Of a stretch of 64,000 nt of DNA, positions 1 to 8,126 are shown one piece after another. The notes beneath the pieces are model-generated. The model ran no database searches, had not been told where the DNA came from, and worked only from the letters and a program-made list of their open reading frames with translations. Positions within the stretch are counted from its first letter, which is position 1, and each line of letters begins with the position of its first letter. Made by a program: the position numbers and the translations under genes. The DNA is from Alkalibacter rhizosphaerae (lineage in GTDB: Bacteria > Bacillota > Clostridia > Eubacteriales > Alkalibacteraceae). Location of the stretch: positions 1,488,001-1,552,000 of the forward strand of contig NZ_CP071444.1 of assembly GCF_017352215.1 (NCBI RefSeq), written 5' to 3'.

Positions 1-963
1 GTTCGAAAGAGCGTAGGTTGGTATTTCTGGACACACCAACTCTTGCAAGTCAAGGGAGAAGAGGCCACTGCGTTTTTGGACTTGATCTTCCCCAACTCCA
101 TCGCAAATCTCAAAGTGGGTAGCGCCCGCTATACGACCATGCTCAACGAGAAGGCAGAAATTATCGATGACGTGATCGTATTTCGGATGGAGGATCAAAA
201 ATACTGGATCTCTACCCTGTTTATCAACAAATTGACGGATTGGCTGTCCAACTTTAAAAAGGCTTTTGCTGTAAAATATTCAGATATTTCGGAGAATTAC
301 CAGATGTTTGCAGTGCAAGGTCCCCGTTCTAAAGATCTCATCAATGCCATTGTTGAGAACAATGTGGACGATCAGAAATTTTTTACCATCAGAGACAATA
401 AAATCGATGGAATCGATGTGAAAATCAACCGGGGTGGTTTCACCGGAGAGAAGTTTGGTTACGAGATATATGTTTTGCCGGAGGACATGGCCATCATTGA
501 AGAAAAATTAAGAAAAGAAGGGGAAGCGTTCGATGCGGTGGAAGTAACGGACGTTCAGATCATGGCTTGGTCCCTGCCTACTGAAGCCGGATTTTATTAT
601 ATGAGAAATCTGATGCATACCAATCCTCTGGAAGTTGGCTTGGATGAAGGGATCAACTGGAATAAAGAGTTTGTCGGTAAAGAAGCCCTTCTTCAAATCA
701 AAGAAAAGGGCCCGACCCGTGAAATGGTTGGGTTTACCCTTGACGAAGATGATGTTCGCATCAATGCCATGGATCTTGGCGGACCAGGAACACCGGTCAT
801 GCTCAATGGAGAAGAGATCGGTCGTGTATCCAAGTTCACGTACAGTTTTGTGTTAGAGAAAAACATCGGATATATACTCTGCATGAAAAACACAGTAAAG
901 CCAGGTGATCATGTCGCCATAAAAACCTATGATGCGGTCATTACAGAAAAAGTATTCATCTGA
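1..963 (+). CDS. GcvT-like aminomethyltransferase/demethylase family protein (5' end missing)
   Basis: The reading frame is open to the first base of the window, so the N-terminus is cut off; a TTG at 43 is not a credible start because the 14 codons before it also read as GcvT-type sequence. The protein has the folate-binding GcvT layout: YTTMLN and IIDDVIVFR near the N-terminus, then FTGEKFGYEIYVLPED in the middle and a C-terminal barrel. Family members move one-carbon groups to tetrahydrofolate: glycine cleavage T protein, sarcosine or DMSP demethylase, LigM-type O-demethylase. With no GcvH or GcvP beside it and an SDR directly downstream (43-bp gap), a catabolic demethylase is more likely than glycine cleavage. 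Its substrate cannot be read from the sequence. Confidence 0.8.
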   Translation, partial: VRKSVGWYFWTHQLLQVKGEEATAFLDLIFPNSIANLKVGSARYTTMLNEKAEIIDDVIVFRMEDQKYWISTLFINKLTDWLSNFKKAFAVKYSDISENYQMFAVQGPRSKDLINAIVENNVDDQKFFTIRDNKIDGIDVKINRGGFTGEKFGYEIYVLPEDMAIIEEKLRKEGEAFDAVEVTDVQIMAWSLPTEAGFYYMRNLMHTNPLEVGLDEGINWNKEFVGKEALLQIKEKGPTREMVGFTLDEDDVRINAMDLGGPGTPVMLNGEEIGRVSKFTYSFVLEKNIGYILCMKNTVKPGDHVAIKTYDAVITEKVFI

Positions 964-1006
964 GAGAGAAAGTTTTGAGAGAGTTGCATATTCATAAAGG
1001 AGATGT

Positions 1007-1831
1007 ATGGTTATGAGTTTCAATCGATTCATTGATAAGATCGTGCTTGTCATTGGCGCAGGTGCTGGAATGGGAAAGGCAACGGCCATGTCATTTTTAG
1101 CCGAAGGTGCCCAAGTCATAGGCCTCGACATGTTCGAAGATCGCCTTGAAGCCCTCGTTGATGAGACCAAAGATCTAGGAGGTACCCTTGATACATACGT
1201 TGGGGATATTACCGACATGAAAACAATAGACGGAGTAGTCGATTTTATACAAAAAAAGTATGGAACATTGGACATTCTTGCCCATGTAGCAGGCATTATG
1301 GACTTTATGTTGCCGCCGGACATGTTGACGGATGACATTTGGGATCGGGTCATGGATGTCAATGTAAAGGCACAATGGCGAATGGCAAAGGCGGCAATGC
1401 CCCTTATGAAAAATCACGAAGGAAACGGAGCTTGCGTGACCATTGTTTCTTCCCTGGGCGGTTATGTAGGATCTTCTTCAGGGTCAGCTTATATAACATC
1501 CAAACATGGGGTGGAAGGGCTCATGAAAAATCTTTCCTTTTCTTATAGAGACAACAAAGTTCGTTTTAATTGCGTTGCTCCAGGGGCTATAGCTACAGAA
1601 ATCATGGAGACGACCCTACGAATATTCCCGGAATATGAAGAGAAATGGGAATCGGGGATGTGTTCTGAAGGAATGGAGTTTTATTTGTTGAACGGCATCG
1701 GTCTTGTCAGACCTGTAGAGCTGGGAGAGGCACAGGATGTTGCAGATGCAATTTTATTCCTCTCTTCCGATCAGGCAAAATTTATAAACGGAGCAAGTCT
1801 TGTTGTCGACGGTGGTTGGTATAGCGCATGA
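1007..1831 (+). CDS. Short-chain dehydrogenase/reductase (SDR)
   Basis: A classical SDR of 274 aa that would oxidise or reduce an alcohol/carbonyl using NAD(P). The N-terminal Rossmann motif reads GAGAGMG, the NVKAQW segment and the SSLGGYVG catalytic serine region follow, and the active-site YITSK (Tyr-x3-Lys) is intact. The C-terminus ends in the usual VVDGGWYS. An AAAGGAG site lies 4 nt before the ATG at 1007 and 10 nt before a second ATG at 1013, so the start may be two codons later. It follows the GcvT-like gene closely and precedes a small helical protein gene, suggesting one catabolic operon. Substrate unknown. Confidence 0.88.
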   Translation: MVMSFNRFIDKIVLVIGAGAGMGKATAMSFLAEGAQVIGLDMFEDRLEALVDETKDLGGTLDTYVGDITDMKTIDGVVDFIQKKYGTLDILAHVAGIMDFMLPPDMLTDDIWDRVMDVNVKAQWRMAKAAMPLMKNHEGNGACVTIVSSLGGYVGSSSGSAYITSKHGVEGLMKNLSFSYRDNKVRFNCVAPGAIATEIMETTLRIFPEYEEKWESGMCSEGMEFYLLNGIGLVRPVELGEAQDVADAILFLSSDQAKFINGASLVVDGGWYSA

Positions 1832-1875
1832 AGAAATTAAAGCGAAGGCTTTAAAATAAAAAGGGAGGTACTCTC

Positions 1876-2100
1876 ATGTCATTAACGAAAAACACCAAGT
1901 TAAAGGAACTCGTAAACAACCCGGAAGCATTGGCGATCATCAACAAGTATATGCCGAATAAATTGGATCCCGATGATCCAAGGTTGAAACCTGCACTGGG
2001 CATGTCTTTAAAAGTTATTTGCGGATTCCCCCAAACGGGAATCAAAAAAGAAGATGCTGAAAAGATGTTCGAAGAATTGGAGGATGCTGATCTGGATTGA
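1876..2100 (+). CDS. Small conserved-type helical protein (74 aa)
   Basis: A 74-residue acidic protein with a good ribosome site (GGGAGG, 7 nt before ATG). It begins with TKLKELVNNPEALAIINKY, then a proline/aspartate-rich turn and a LGMSLKVICGF helix. This pattern resembles short helical modules seen alone or at the ends of larger enzymes in anaerobes, with alternating NPEA and MP motifs. I do not recognise a proven function. It is 44 bp downstream of the SDR and ends just before a hairpin, so it is probably the last gene of the first operon. No transmembrane segment or cysteine cluster is seen; only one cysteine is present. Confidence 0.65.
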   Translation: MSLTKNTKLKELVNNPEALAIINKYMPNKLDPDDPRLKPALGMSLKVICGFPQTGIKKEDAEKMFEELEDADLD

Positions 2101-2128
2101 TGGAATCTGGAGAAAGCGCATGCTAAAG

Positions 2129-2163
2129 AAGACACAGTGTCCAATCATTGGGTGCTGTGTCTT
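2129..2163 (+). terminator. Hairpin after the first operon
   Basis: AAGACACAG at 2129-2137 pairs with CTGTGTCTT at 2155-2163, with an inner CCAAT/ATTGG stem. It is followed by a modest pyrimidine tract (CTTTCTACTCC), so it is a probable but not ideal intrinsic terminator. Confidence 0.55.
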
Positions 2164-2295
2164 TCTACTCCAGCCTATTCCATATAGGTCCAGAGCGTTT
2201 TGATCCAACCCATTAGGGTATTAATTGGGTGCAAAGAGTTGGTCTCGTTTGATAGAAGCAGTATCATCGGTTTTAAAAAGAAAGAAGAGAAAAAA

Positions 2296-3186
2296 ATGAA
2301 TGAAGAACAATTAAACAGGATGTACAGTCCTTTTCCCAAAATGTCCCTGGGACAGAAGGGAAGAAAAACGATCCACTACTTGCAACAGTTGAAGGACGAC
2401 GGGGTCCATATTGTGCAGCACTGCCCGAGCATGCTGGGACCCATGTTCACCATGGCCGCTGAAATGGCCGGCGTGGATATTTGCCGTCTACCGCCATCCG
2501 GCGGAAGGATCGGGCCGGAAGAAGCTCTGAAGCGATCCATGGAATGGATCGGTGAAAATCGCAGCGTTGCTCCCCACATCCACATCAATTACGTGACGGA
2601 TACCATAGCTTTTGCATCCAAAGAATCGGCATTGGCCAACTTCTCCAAATTCCATATGGCAGGTGCAGATTCCATCCTGCCCATGGGGATCAACAACGAG
2701 ACCCTGGAGTTTGTCGCCAAAAATCATGTGATCGTGTACGGACACGTAGGAGCCATTTCCGGATGGCAAACCTTGGGGACCCACGGAGGATACAAACACT
2801 TGGGGAACACGGCGGAAGATGCCATGAGGATCTTCCGAATGGCTTACGAATATCAGGAATCGGGAATGAAGGCCATGTCCATTGAACTGACCCCCATCGA
2901 AGTCAGCAACGCCATCGCCAAAAAATTGCGAGTGCCGGTGATCAGCATTGCTGCTGGTGGAGCCTGTGATGGCAGCGAGATGGTGGATGCGGACCTGTTT
3001 GGCCTTATGGCCAACCCGGCAACACATGCCAAAACCTATGGACGCTTCCTGAAGTGGGCTGCAGAGATCTATGGAGCCTGGGGCAATGATGTGAGAACAG
3101 GAGCCTACCCGGAGGACAAACATGGATTCCATATGGAAGAAAGCGAACTGGACAAGTTCTTGAATACTTTAGAGCAAAAATATTGA
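2296..3186 (+). CDS. PanB-like (ketopantoate hydroxymethyltransferase family) protein
   Basis: A 296-aa TIM-barrel protein related to PanB, which adds a methylene-THF-derived hydroxymethyl group to 2-oxo acids. PanB-like signatures are VIVYGHVGAISGWQTLG followed by GGYKHLGNTAEDA, the SIELTPIEV segment and the closing AAGGACDGSEMVDADLFGL, which mirrors PanB IGAGxxCDGQxLVxxDLLG. It lacks panC/panD neighbours and is longer than usual at its C-terminus, so a paralogous catabolic role is more likely than pantothenate synthesis. I chose ATG 2296, preceded by a purine-rich GAAGAG stretch; an in-frame ATG at 2200 would add 32 unlikely residues. A GcvT-type one-carbon protein sits 1.3 kb upstream. Confidence 0.75.
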   Translation: MNEEQLNRMYSPFPKMSLGQKGRKTIHYLQQLKDDGVHIVQHCPSMLGPMFTMAAEMAGVDICRLPPSGGRIGPEEALKRSMEWIGENRSVAPHIHINYVTDTIAFASKESALANFSKFHMAGADSILPMGINNETLEFVAKNHVIVYGHVGAISGWQTLGTHGGYKHLGNTAEDAMRIFRMAYEYQESGMKAMSIELTPIEVSNAIAKKLRVPVISIAAGGACDGSEMVDADLFGLMANPATHAKTYGRFLKWAAEIYGAWGNDVRTGAYPEDKHGFHMEESELDKFLNTLEQKY

Positions 3187-3230
3187 GATATCGGTTGTAG
3201 AGAAGCAGACCAACTCAAAGAAGTCGAAGA

Positions 3231-3284
3231 AATCGAAGGGACGGTTCTTTTGATCACGTGATCAAAAGAACCGTCCCTTCGATT
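3231..3284. repeat. 54-bp perfect palindrome, interspersed repeat copy 1
   Basis: Two 27-nt arms meet at 3257/3258 with no loop; the centre reads TGATCACGTGATCA. The outer arm is AATCGAAGGGACGG and the inner arm TTCTTTTGATCAC. It lies between the convergent ends of the PanB-like gene and the DUF2812 gene. Related copies occur at 8057-8108, 14001-14034 and 16007-16042. Confidence 0.95.
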
Positions 3285-3293
3285 AGTAGTTTT

Positions 3294-3833
3294 CTAGTAA
3301 AAAAGGTCTTTTTGTTTGGTAAGAACCGTCACGCGAAGATGGGCCTTCAATGCGGCAAAGCCGATGATGATCCCCAATCCGATCAAAAGCCCAGGCAGTA
3401 TATAGATCGGGAATCCCAGTCCCAGGCGGCTGAGAGTGGACATTTGTGAAATACCCACATACAATTCGAAAGCAGCTACCACACCCATCATAAGGCGAAT
3501 TTTTTTGTACAGGTTGATTTGAGAATCCAGATCGGTATAGAGTTCAAAAGCTCCTTCCGAAACCGGCTTTCTGAAGTATGCCCATCGAGCCCATCCGCTG
3601 ACGTATTCGACACCGGTTTCTTCCAGGAACCGTATGTATTCCATGGAAGATTTCGTTGATACGAGGCCGTCCAAAAGGTCGATGCGGTAGGTGTATTCAC
3701 CAGGTTTGCATCGCTCGAAGGTATATTGTCCGAGAAAAAAACTTTTCATGGCCCAACCCTGCTCCACCATCTCGTTCAGCCATGCTTCTTCCTTGTCTTT
3801 GTCCCAATATAATCTAAATGCTCTCATCTTCAT
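3294..3833 (-). CDS. DUF2812 membrane protein
   Basis: A 179-aa protein of the DUF2812 family. The N-terminal soluble part contains MRAFRLYWDKDKEEAWLNEM and FERCKPGEYTYRIDLLD, typical of the family, and the C-terminal third holds two hydrophobic segments (around residues 113-130 and 137-160). Its start overlaps the end of the upstream padR gene by 20 bp, so the two are translationally coupled. Members of this family are habitually paired with a PadR regulator; their biochemical role is unknown, though an envelope-stress or drug-response role is often guessed. The gene ends just before the palindromic repeat at 3231-3284. Confidence 0.85.
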   Translation of the reverse strand: MKMRAFRLYWDKDKEEAWLNEMVEQGWAMKSFFLGQYTFERCKPGEYTYRIDLLDGLVSTKSSMEYIRFLEETGVEYVSGWARWAYFRKPVSEGAFELYTDLDSQINLYKKIRLMMGVVAAFELYVGISQMSTLSRLGLGFPIYILPGLLIGLGIIIGFAALKAHLRVTVLTKQKDLFY

Positions 3834-4146
3834 TCTCCTCCAAAATTTTAGTTCCGTGAGAAACCAGTTCTTTCAATCGTTGGATCTCCAAGGCCACGAT
3901 TTCTTTCCCCACGTCCGTGATCAGGTATTCCTTTTTTTTGCGGGATGCGGATTCCTCGCTGTACAGAGCGATCCAACCCCGTTCCATCATGGTGTTTAGT
4001 GCACCGTAGAGAGTTCCAGCACCCAGTTGCAAACGGTCTTTGGTCAACGCCTGGACATCTTGGATGATCCCGTAACCGTGGTTTGGTTTGAAGAGGGCCA
4101 AAAGGATATAATAAACACCCTCTGTTAATGGCAATTCATTTGACAT
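3814..4146 (-). CDS. PadR family transcriptional regulator
   Basis: A 110-aa winged-helix regulator. GVYYILLALFKPNHGYGI and the LGAGTLYGALNTM recognition region are classic PadR, followed by the EYLITDVGKEIV wing and a short C-terminal dimerisation helix. The ribosome site GGAGGTGA lies just upstream of the ATG. It heads a two-gene operon with the DUF2812 gene, and its own promoter region holds a 10-bp-arm inverted repeat at 4184-4208, so it very likely represses itself. The inducing ligand is unknown. Confidence 0.93.
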   Translation of the reverse strand: MSNELPLTEGVYYILLALFKPNHGYGIIQDVQALTKDRLQLGAGTLYGALNTMMERGWIALYSEESASRKKKEYLITDVGKEIVALEIQRLKELVSHGTKILEENEDESI

Positions 4147-4175
4147 TTAAATCACCTCCCGATATAACGTCAGCT

Positions 4176-4223
4176 GATATATCAAATATATCGCGTGTCG
4201 ATATATTTGTCAACGATATATTT
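4176..4223 (-). promoter_or_regulatory. Probable PadR operator cluster
   Basis: AAATATATCG (4184-4193) and CGATATATTT (4199-4208) form a perfect 10-bp inverted repeat around CGTGT. A further GATATAT half-site lies at 4176-4182 and a CGATATATTT direct copy at 4214-4223. The cluster starts about 30 bp upstream of the padR ATG, where repression would be expected. Confidence 0.65.
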
Positions 4224-4317
4224 AAAAAATTCACGTATTGTGATCACTTCGGCAAAATGAGATAATGGTTTGTAAGCAGCACTATGGAAAGTTTTAAAGA
4301 AACAGAGGGGAAAAAAT

Positions 4318-5567
4318 ATGAAAACAGAGTCACCAGATATGATGCAGATCATCAAAGAGTTTCACGATCAAATGGACAAACCGGGCTATCGGCCGTTGAT
4401 TCGAAGTGCCAGCAAGTTTTTTGATGCCCCTGTGGTTTTTACCGATGACAAATATGAGTTGGTTTCTCTTTATCCCGCAAAAAAGATCGGTGATTTTGTC
4501 TATGATACTCTTCTGGAGACGGGGGGTTGCCGGAGGAGACTATTGCGGCCTTTCACACTGCATATTTGAAGGAACCCGGGCGCAGATACAAGCCTTTTTA
4601 CAGGAAGGAAGGTTTGGTCGAGGATTGTCCGCGGATTTTTGCAGAGGTATATGATGAAATCAAAGTATTGGGGCATCTGGCCGTATTTTTAAAGGACAAA
4701 GAGTTCGAACCTTGGCAATTGGAAGTAACTTCCGCATTGTCGGATGTGTTGCGGATCAAGATCAATTTGACAAACCAGACGCCTACGGTCCTTTCTGATC
4801 TTCTGCAATACCTCTTGGACCGAAGAACTGGAAAACAATCTAAAATTCGAGCGATGGGGCAGCTTTCCAAGTTTCACTTGACGGACTCCTTGCTGCTGGT
4901 GGCACCGCTGGATCAAAGCAAGTCTCAACATGCGTTTGCCTCTCTGGCCATTAATTACCTTCTGCATAAGTATACCAATGCCATACCCACCGTTTTCAAC
5001 GACGACCTGGTGGTTCTGTTGACTCCCAGTGTTTATCAACCGGATCCGAGAGAAGATGGGGAAAAGATCTCAGAATATCTGAAGCAATATCAAATTTTGT
5101 GCGGCGCAGTCTATCCCATCAAAAATGTGGAAAAATTGCCGGATCATTATCTTCAGGGGCGATTGGCAGCAGAGACGCATTTCCGGAAAGTAAGCGGGAA
5201 ATCGGAAAAAACCGAAACAACAACGACAGTGCCCTATTATTCCGATCTGAAAGCGGATCCACTGTTGCTATATATAAGTAAAAGAAAGGATTCTTTGAGC
5301 CTTTTGGATCCAACCTTAGAAAAGATCCGTGCCTACGACGAGGAAAACAATACGGATTACCTGGATACGCTCTTTTGCTACTGCAAGAATATGTACCGAA
5401 AAAATGAAACCTCCGTCGATCTGCACATTCACAGAAACACGCTGAATTATCGGATCAGTCGCATGGAGGAACTTTTCTCCCTGGATCTGCAGGAGTACGC
5501 AACCATGCTTCATATCTTGCTGAGCATGGAATTGATGCGATTTGATAATGGCGAAACAACAATGTGA
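4318..5567 (+). CDS. PucR/CdaR-type transcriptional regulator (single-base frameshift at 4521-4526)
   Basis: About 416 aa once repaired. The N-terminal part (4318-4527) reads MKTESPDMMQIIKEFHDQ and ends ...YDTLLETGG; the rest continues in another frame as LPEETIAAFHTAYLKEPGRR. One extra G in the G6 run at 4521-4526 restores one continuous frame. The C-terminus carries the PucR-type helix-turn-helix DLHIHRNTLNYRISRMEELF, which defines this activator family, and the middle is a GGDEF-like/CdaR spacer region. It probably senses a substrate of the neighbouring catabolic genes and activates transcription. The ATG at 4318 follows GAGGGGAAAAAAT. The run is also a G GGG GGT heptamer in frame, so slippage is formally possible, but similar defects elsewhere favour a sequencing error. 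Confidence 0.8.
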
Positions 5568-5599
5568 ACAGAAAAGAATCAATAACGGTCAATGGACAT

Positions 5600-5632
5600 G
5601 AAAAAACACCCTCGATGAAGGGTGTTTTTTTC
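5600..5632. terminator. Bidirectional terminator
   Basis: AAAAAACACCCT and AGGGTGTTTTTTT flank a short loop (CGATGA) between the convergent PucR-type gene and the NTF2-like gene. A-run on one side and T-run on the other let it work in both directions. Confidence 0.9.
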
Positions 5633-5633
5633 G

Positions 5634-5954
5634 TCATCTTGGTCTAACGATATATTCTTTGATCAAACCATCCTGAAGAGTTGCACAACCGATACACTCC
5701 AACTTGACATCTCCCAAATATACGTCGTATTCCATGGAGTTGGCGTTGAGTTTTACGATCTCCGATCTTACTTTGTAGGCTTCGAATACGGATTTGAAGG
5801 CCTCTTTTAGTGCTTCGCTTCCATCTACTACCAGGTCGTCAACGCCGATGGTGCGAGCACCACCATCGTTGAAATGGCAATCTGAGGTGAACAGCTCGGA
5901 GACACCTTGGTGATCTCCTTGGTTCATTCGCTCGATATAGGTTTCCAGAATCAT
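5634..5954 (-). CDS. NTF2-like/SnoaL-like protein
   Basis: A 106-aa small alpha+beta-cone protein. MILETYIERMNQGDHQGVSELF followed by DCHFND is the usual opening of SnoaL-like proteins, and the C-terminal strands end ...GLIKEYIVRPR. Such proteins are small-molecule binders, isomerases or dehydratases. Its ATG overlaps the stop of the upstream flavin oxidoreductase by four bases (ATGA), so the two are translationally coupled and probably act on the same substrate. No firm catalytic residues can be assigned. Confidence 0.75.
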   Translation of the reverse strand: MILETYIERMNQGDHQGVSELFTSDCHFNDGGARTIGVDDLVVDGSEALKEAFKSVFEAYKVRSEIVKLNANSMEYDVYLGDVKLECIGCATLQDGLIKEYIVRPR

Positions 5955-7897
5955 AGTTTCATTCCCACTCGTGCACCTTCGTAAATGGCTTCCAATGCGC
6001 TGCGGGCTTCTTTGGCATCCCCGATGACATATACTTCCGGAGCCAGACCTTCTACATCACCAAAAGGCTTGTCTGCTTTGGATCCTACAGCAAAGACGAT
6101 GTTGTCGAATCCGTCCAGGACGATCTCTTTTCCGTCTTGCTCTGCGTATACGGAATTTCCCTCGATCTTTTGTACCTTGGTGTTTTTGTAGACTTCGATG
6201 CCTTCTTTTTTGAATCGTCCCAATAGATCATCGCGAACGGTCATGTATAGGTCGGTGGCAATGTCCTCTTTCATTTCCACTACAGCGACCCGACCACAGT
6301 AATCCTTGCAGAATTCGGCGGTTTCCACTCCGACAAGACCTCCGCCGATGACTAGTGCACTGTTGCCCAGGATCTTCTTACCAAGCAAAACGTCGTTTGC
6401 CATAAAGACGTTGTCTCCATCATTTCCGGGGATGTTCAACTTGAAAGGAGTCGCACCGGTAGCGACGACAAGTACATCTGGTTGCTGCTCTTTGATGAAA
6501 GCGGTGTTCACTTCTGTGTTGTATACCATCTTTACACCGTTCTTCTCGCACATGTGCTTGTAGTATTTGATGGGTCGGGTAAGTTCCTGTTTAAAAGGAG
6601 GATATGCAGCAACGAGGAACTGGCCACCTACCCGGTTTTCTCCATTTTTCTCATAAAGGGTGACATCATGTCCTCTTTCGGCAGCGATCCAGGCCGCTTC
6701 CATCCCGGCAACACCGGCACCGATGATCATGACTTTTTTCGGCGTTTCTGTCGGACTGTACTGAACGTCTTTTCGGTTGTTGCTCATGGGGTTAAAGATG
6801 CAGGATACGCCCCAGTCCCCTTCCTGCAAGGTATCGTGGTCATTGAAAGACATGCAGCGTTGGGTACAGCCGACACAGGGAACGATGTCTTCCACGTCGC
6901 CGCCAGCCATCTTGTTGGGGTATTCGGGATCGGCGATGGATTGTCTTCCTAGACATACAAAGTCCGTATCCCCACGTTCGATGGATTGCTCGATGATGAA
7001 AGGATCGGAAAATCGTCCTGCCAGCATGACGGGAACATTCACGGATTCCTTGATCCTACGACAGATCCTCCAGTTCCAGCCCTGCTGCCAAGCAGATGGG
7101 GGGACGATGACATCCCAGGATGCATAAGTGCCGGCAGAAACGTTGAGAGCGTCTGCACCGTAGGATTCCAAGAGGCGGGCAAAGACCACGGATTCTTCTT
7201 CTTCCAGACCACCAGCTCTTCCTTCGATGGAGTCGATTCGCACGATGATGGCAAAATCTTCGCCGCATTCTCTACGAATCCCTTCAATGATCAGTTTGTG
7301 GAAGTAAGACCTTCCGGTAACGCCGCCTCCAAATTCGTCGATGCGCTTATTGGTGCGCGGACTCATGAATTGAAGTCCCATGTATCCATGGGCGCTATGG
7401 AACTCGATGCCGTCAAATCCGGCTTTGTTGCACCGCACGGCAGATTGGATATAGGAATCGACCAATTCGTAGACTTGTTCGGTTGTGTACTCATTGACCG
7501 GTTCTCGATAAACCAAAGAGGGGATGGAAGAGGGTGCCGTTGGTGTTTGTCCGATCATTGCTTCGCAGGTTTCTCGTCCTGCATGGTGAAGTTGAACGAT
7601 GGCTTTTGCGCCACCTCGATGAATGGCATTAGCCAGTTTGGTCAGACCGGGGATGTAATCGTCAGAGTAAAGTCTCGGCTCACCGGGCATGCCCATGCCG
7701 CGCTCGTCTACTGCTGCGATCTCCGTAATGACCATGCCGAAGCCACCTTTTGCACGGGCTCCATAATAATCGCATGCCATTTTTTCGATGGTGCCGTCGT
7801 CTTCGCACATGGCAGAATCCATGGCAGGGACAACTAGTCGGTTCTTGACCAGCATTTTGCCAATATACATTGGTTCAAAAGTTGATGGGAAATTCAT
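5951..7897 (-). CDS. NADH:flavin oxidoreductase, Old Yellow Enzyme/2,4-dienoyl-CoA reductase type
   Basis: About 648 aa, the usual size for the FMN + [4Fe-4S] + FAD architecture of 2,4-dienoyl-CoA reductase, trimethylamine dehydrogenase and bile-acid BaiCD/BaiH enzymes. The N-terminal TIM barrel has QLHHAGRE and the HSAHGY(M) catalytic region. The cluster ligands are CVGCTQRC plus the later SCIFNP cysteine. The C-terminal half carries two Rossmann motifs, GAGVAGMEAAW and GGGLVGVETAE. I prefer ATG 7897 because GGAG lies 8 nt upstream; a GTG at 7906 is possible. It is followed by the coupled NTF2-like gene. Context suggests reduction of an unsaturated or methylamine-type catabolic intermediate. 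Confidence 0.92.
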   Translation of the reverse strand: MNFPSTFEPMYIGKMLVKNRLVVPAMDSAMCEDDGTIEKMACDYYGARAKGGFGMVITEIAAVDERGMGMPGEPRLYSDDYIPGLTKLANAIHRGGAKAIVQLHHAGRETCEAMIGQTPTAPSSIPSLVYREPVNEYTTEQVYELVDSYIQSAVRCNKAGFDGIEFHSAHGYMGLQFMSPRTNKRIDEFGGGVTGRSYFHKLIIEGIRRECGEDFAIIVRIDSIEGRAGGLEEEESVVFARLLESYGADALNVSAGTYASWDVIVPPSAWQQGWNWRICRRIKESVNVPVMLAGRFSDPFIIEQSIERGDTDFVCLGRQSIADPEYPNKMAGGDVEDIVPCVGCTQRCMSFNDHDTLQEGDWGVSCIFNPMSNNRKDVQYSPTETPKKVMIIGAGVAGMEAAWIAAERGHDVTLYEKNGENRVGGQFLVAAYPPFKQELTRPIKYYKHMCEKNGVKMVYNTEVNTAFIKEQQPDVLVVATGATPFKLNIPGNDGDNVFMANDVLLGKKILGNSALVIGGGLVGVETAEFCKDYCGRVAVVEMKEDIATDLYMTVRDDLLGRFKKEGIEVYKNTKVQKIEGNSVYAEQDGKEIVLDGFDNIVFAVGSKADKPFGDVEGLAPEVYVIGDAKEARSALEAIYEGARVGMKL

Positions 7898-8056
7898 AAC
7901 AAACACTCCATTCTTAAAATTTTATCTTTTGATTTGGGTGGGTTCTTTGCTGTCACTTGATGCATTGACAAAAGTATAACGTGATTGTTAAAAAAATACC
8001 ATATTCAAACCGACAAAAATTCGGCGCATCTTTGTGCATTTTGACGAAAGCGAATT

Positions 8057-8108
8057 ATCGAAGGGACGGTTCTTTTGATCACGTGATCAAAAGAACCGTC
8101 CCTTCGAT
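8057..8108. repeat. 52-bp perfect palindrome, interspersed repeat copy 2
   Basis: Same sequence as the repeat at 3231-3284 but one base shorter on each arm, centred at 8082/8083. It lies between the OYE-type gene and the 3' end of the MFS gene, both on the minus strand, and may terminate transcription leaving the MFS gene. Confidence 0.95.
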
Positions 8109-8126
8109 TTGTAATTTAAGGCCTAT

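Noticed and set aside
3231-3284. The palindrome as a phage or plasmid attachment/origin site
   Set aside because: Four related copies, one a working-type terminator, and no recombinase or replication gene nearby; an interspersed repeat explains it better.
6986-7837. A 283-codon plus-strand ORF opposite the OYE-type gene
   Set aside because: Antisense shadow; the minus strand has complete FMN, Fe-S and FAD motifs.
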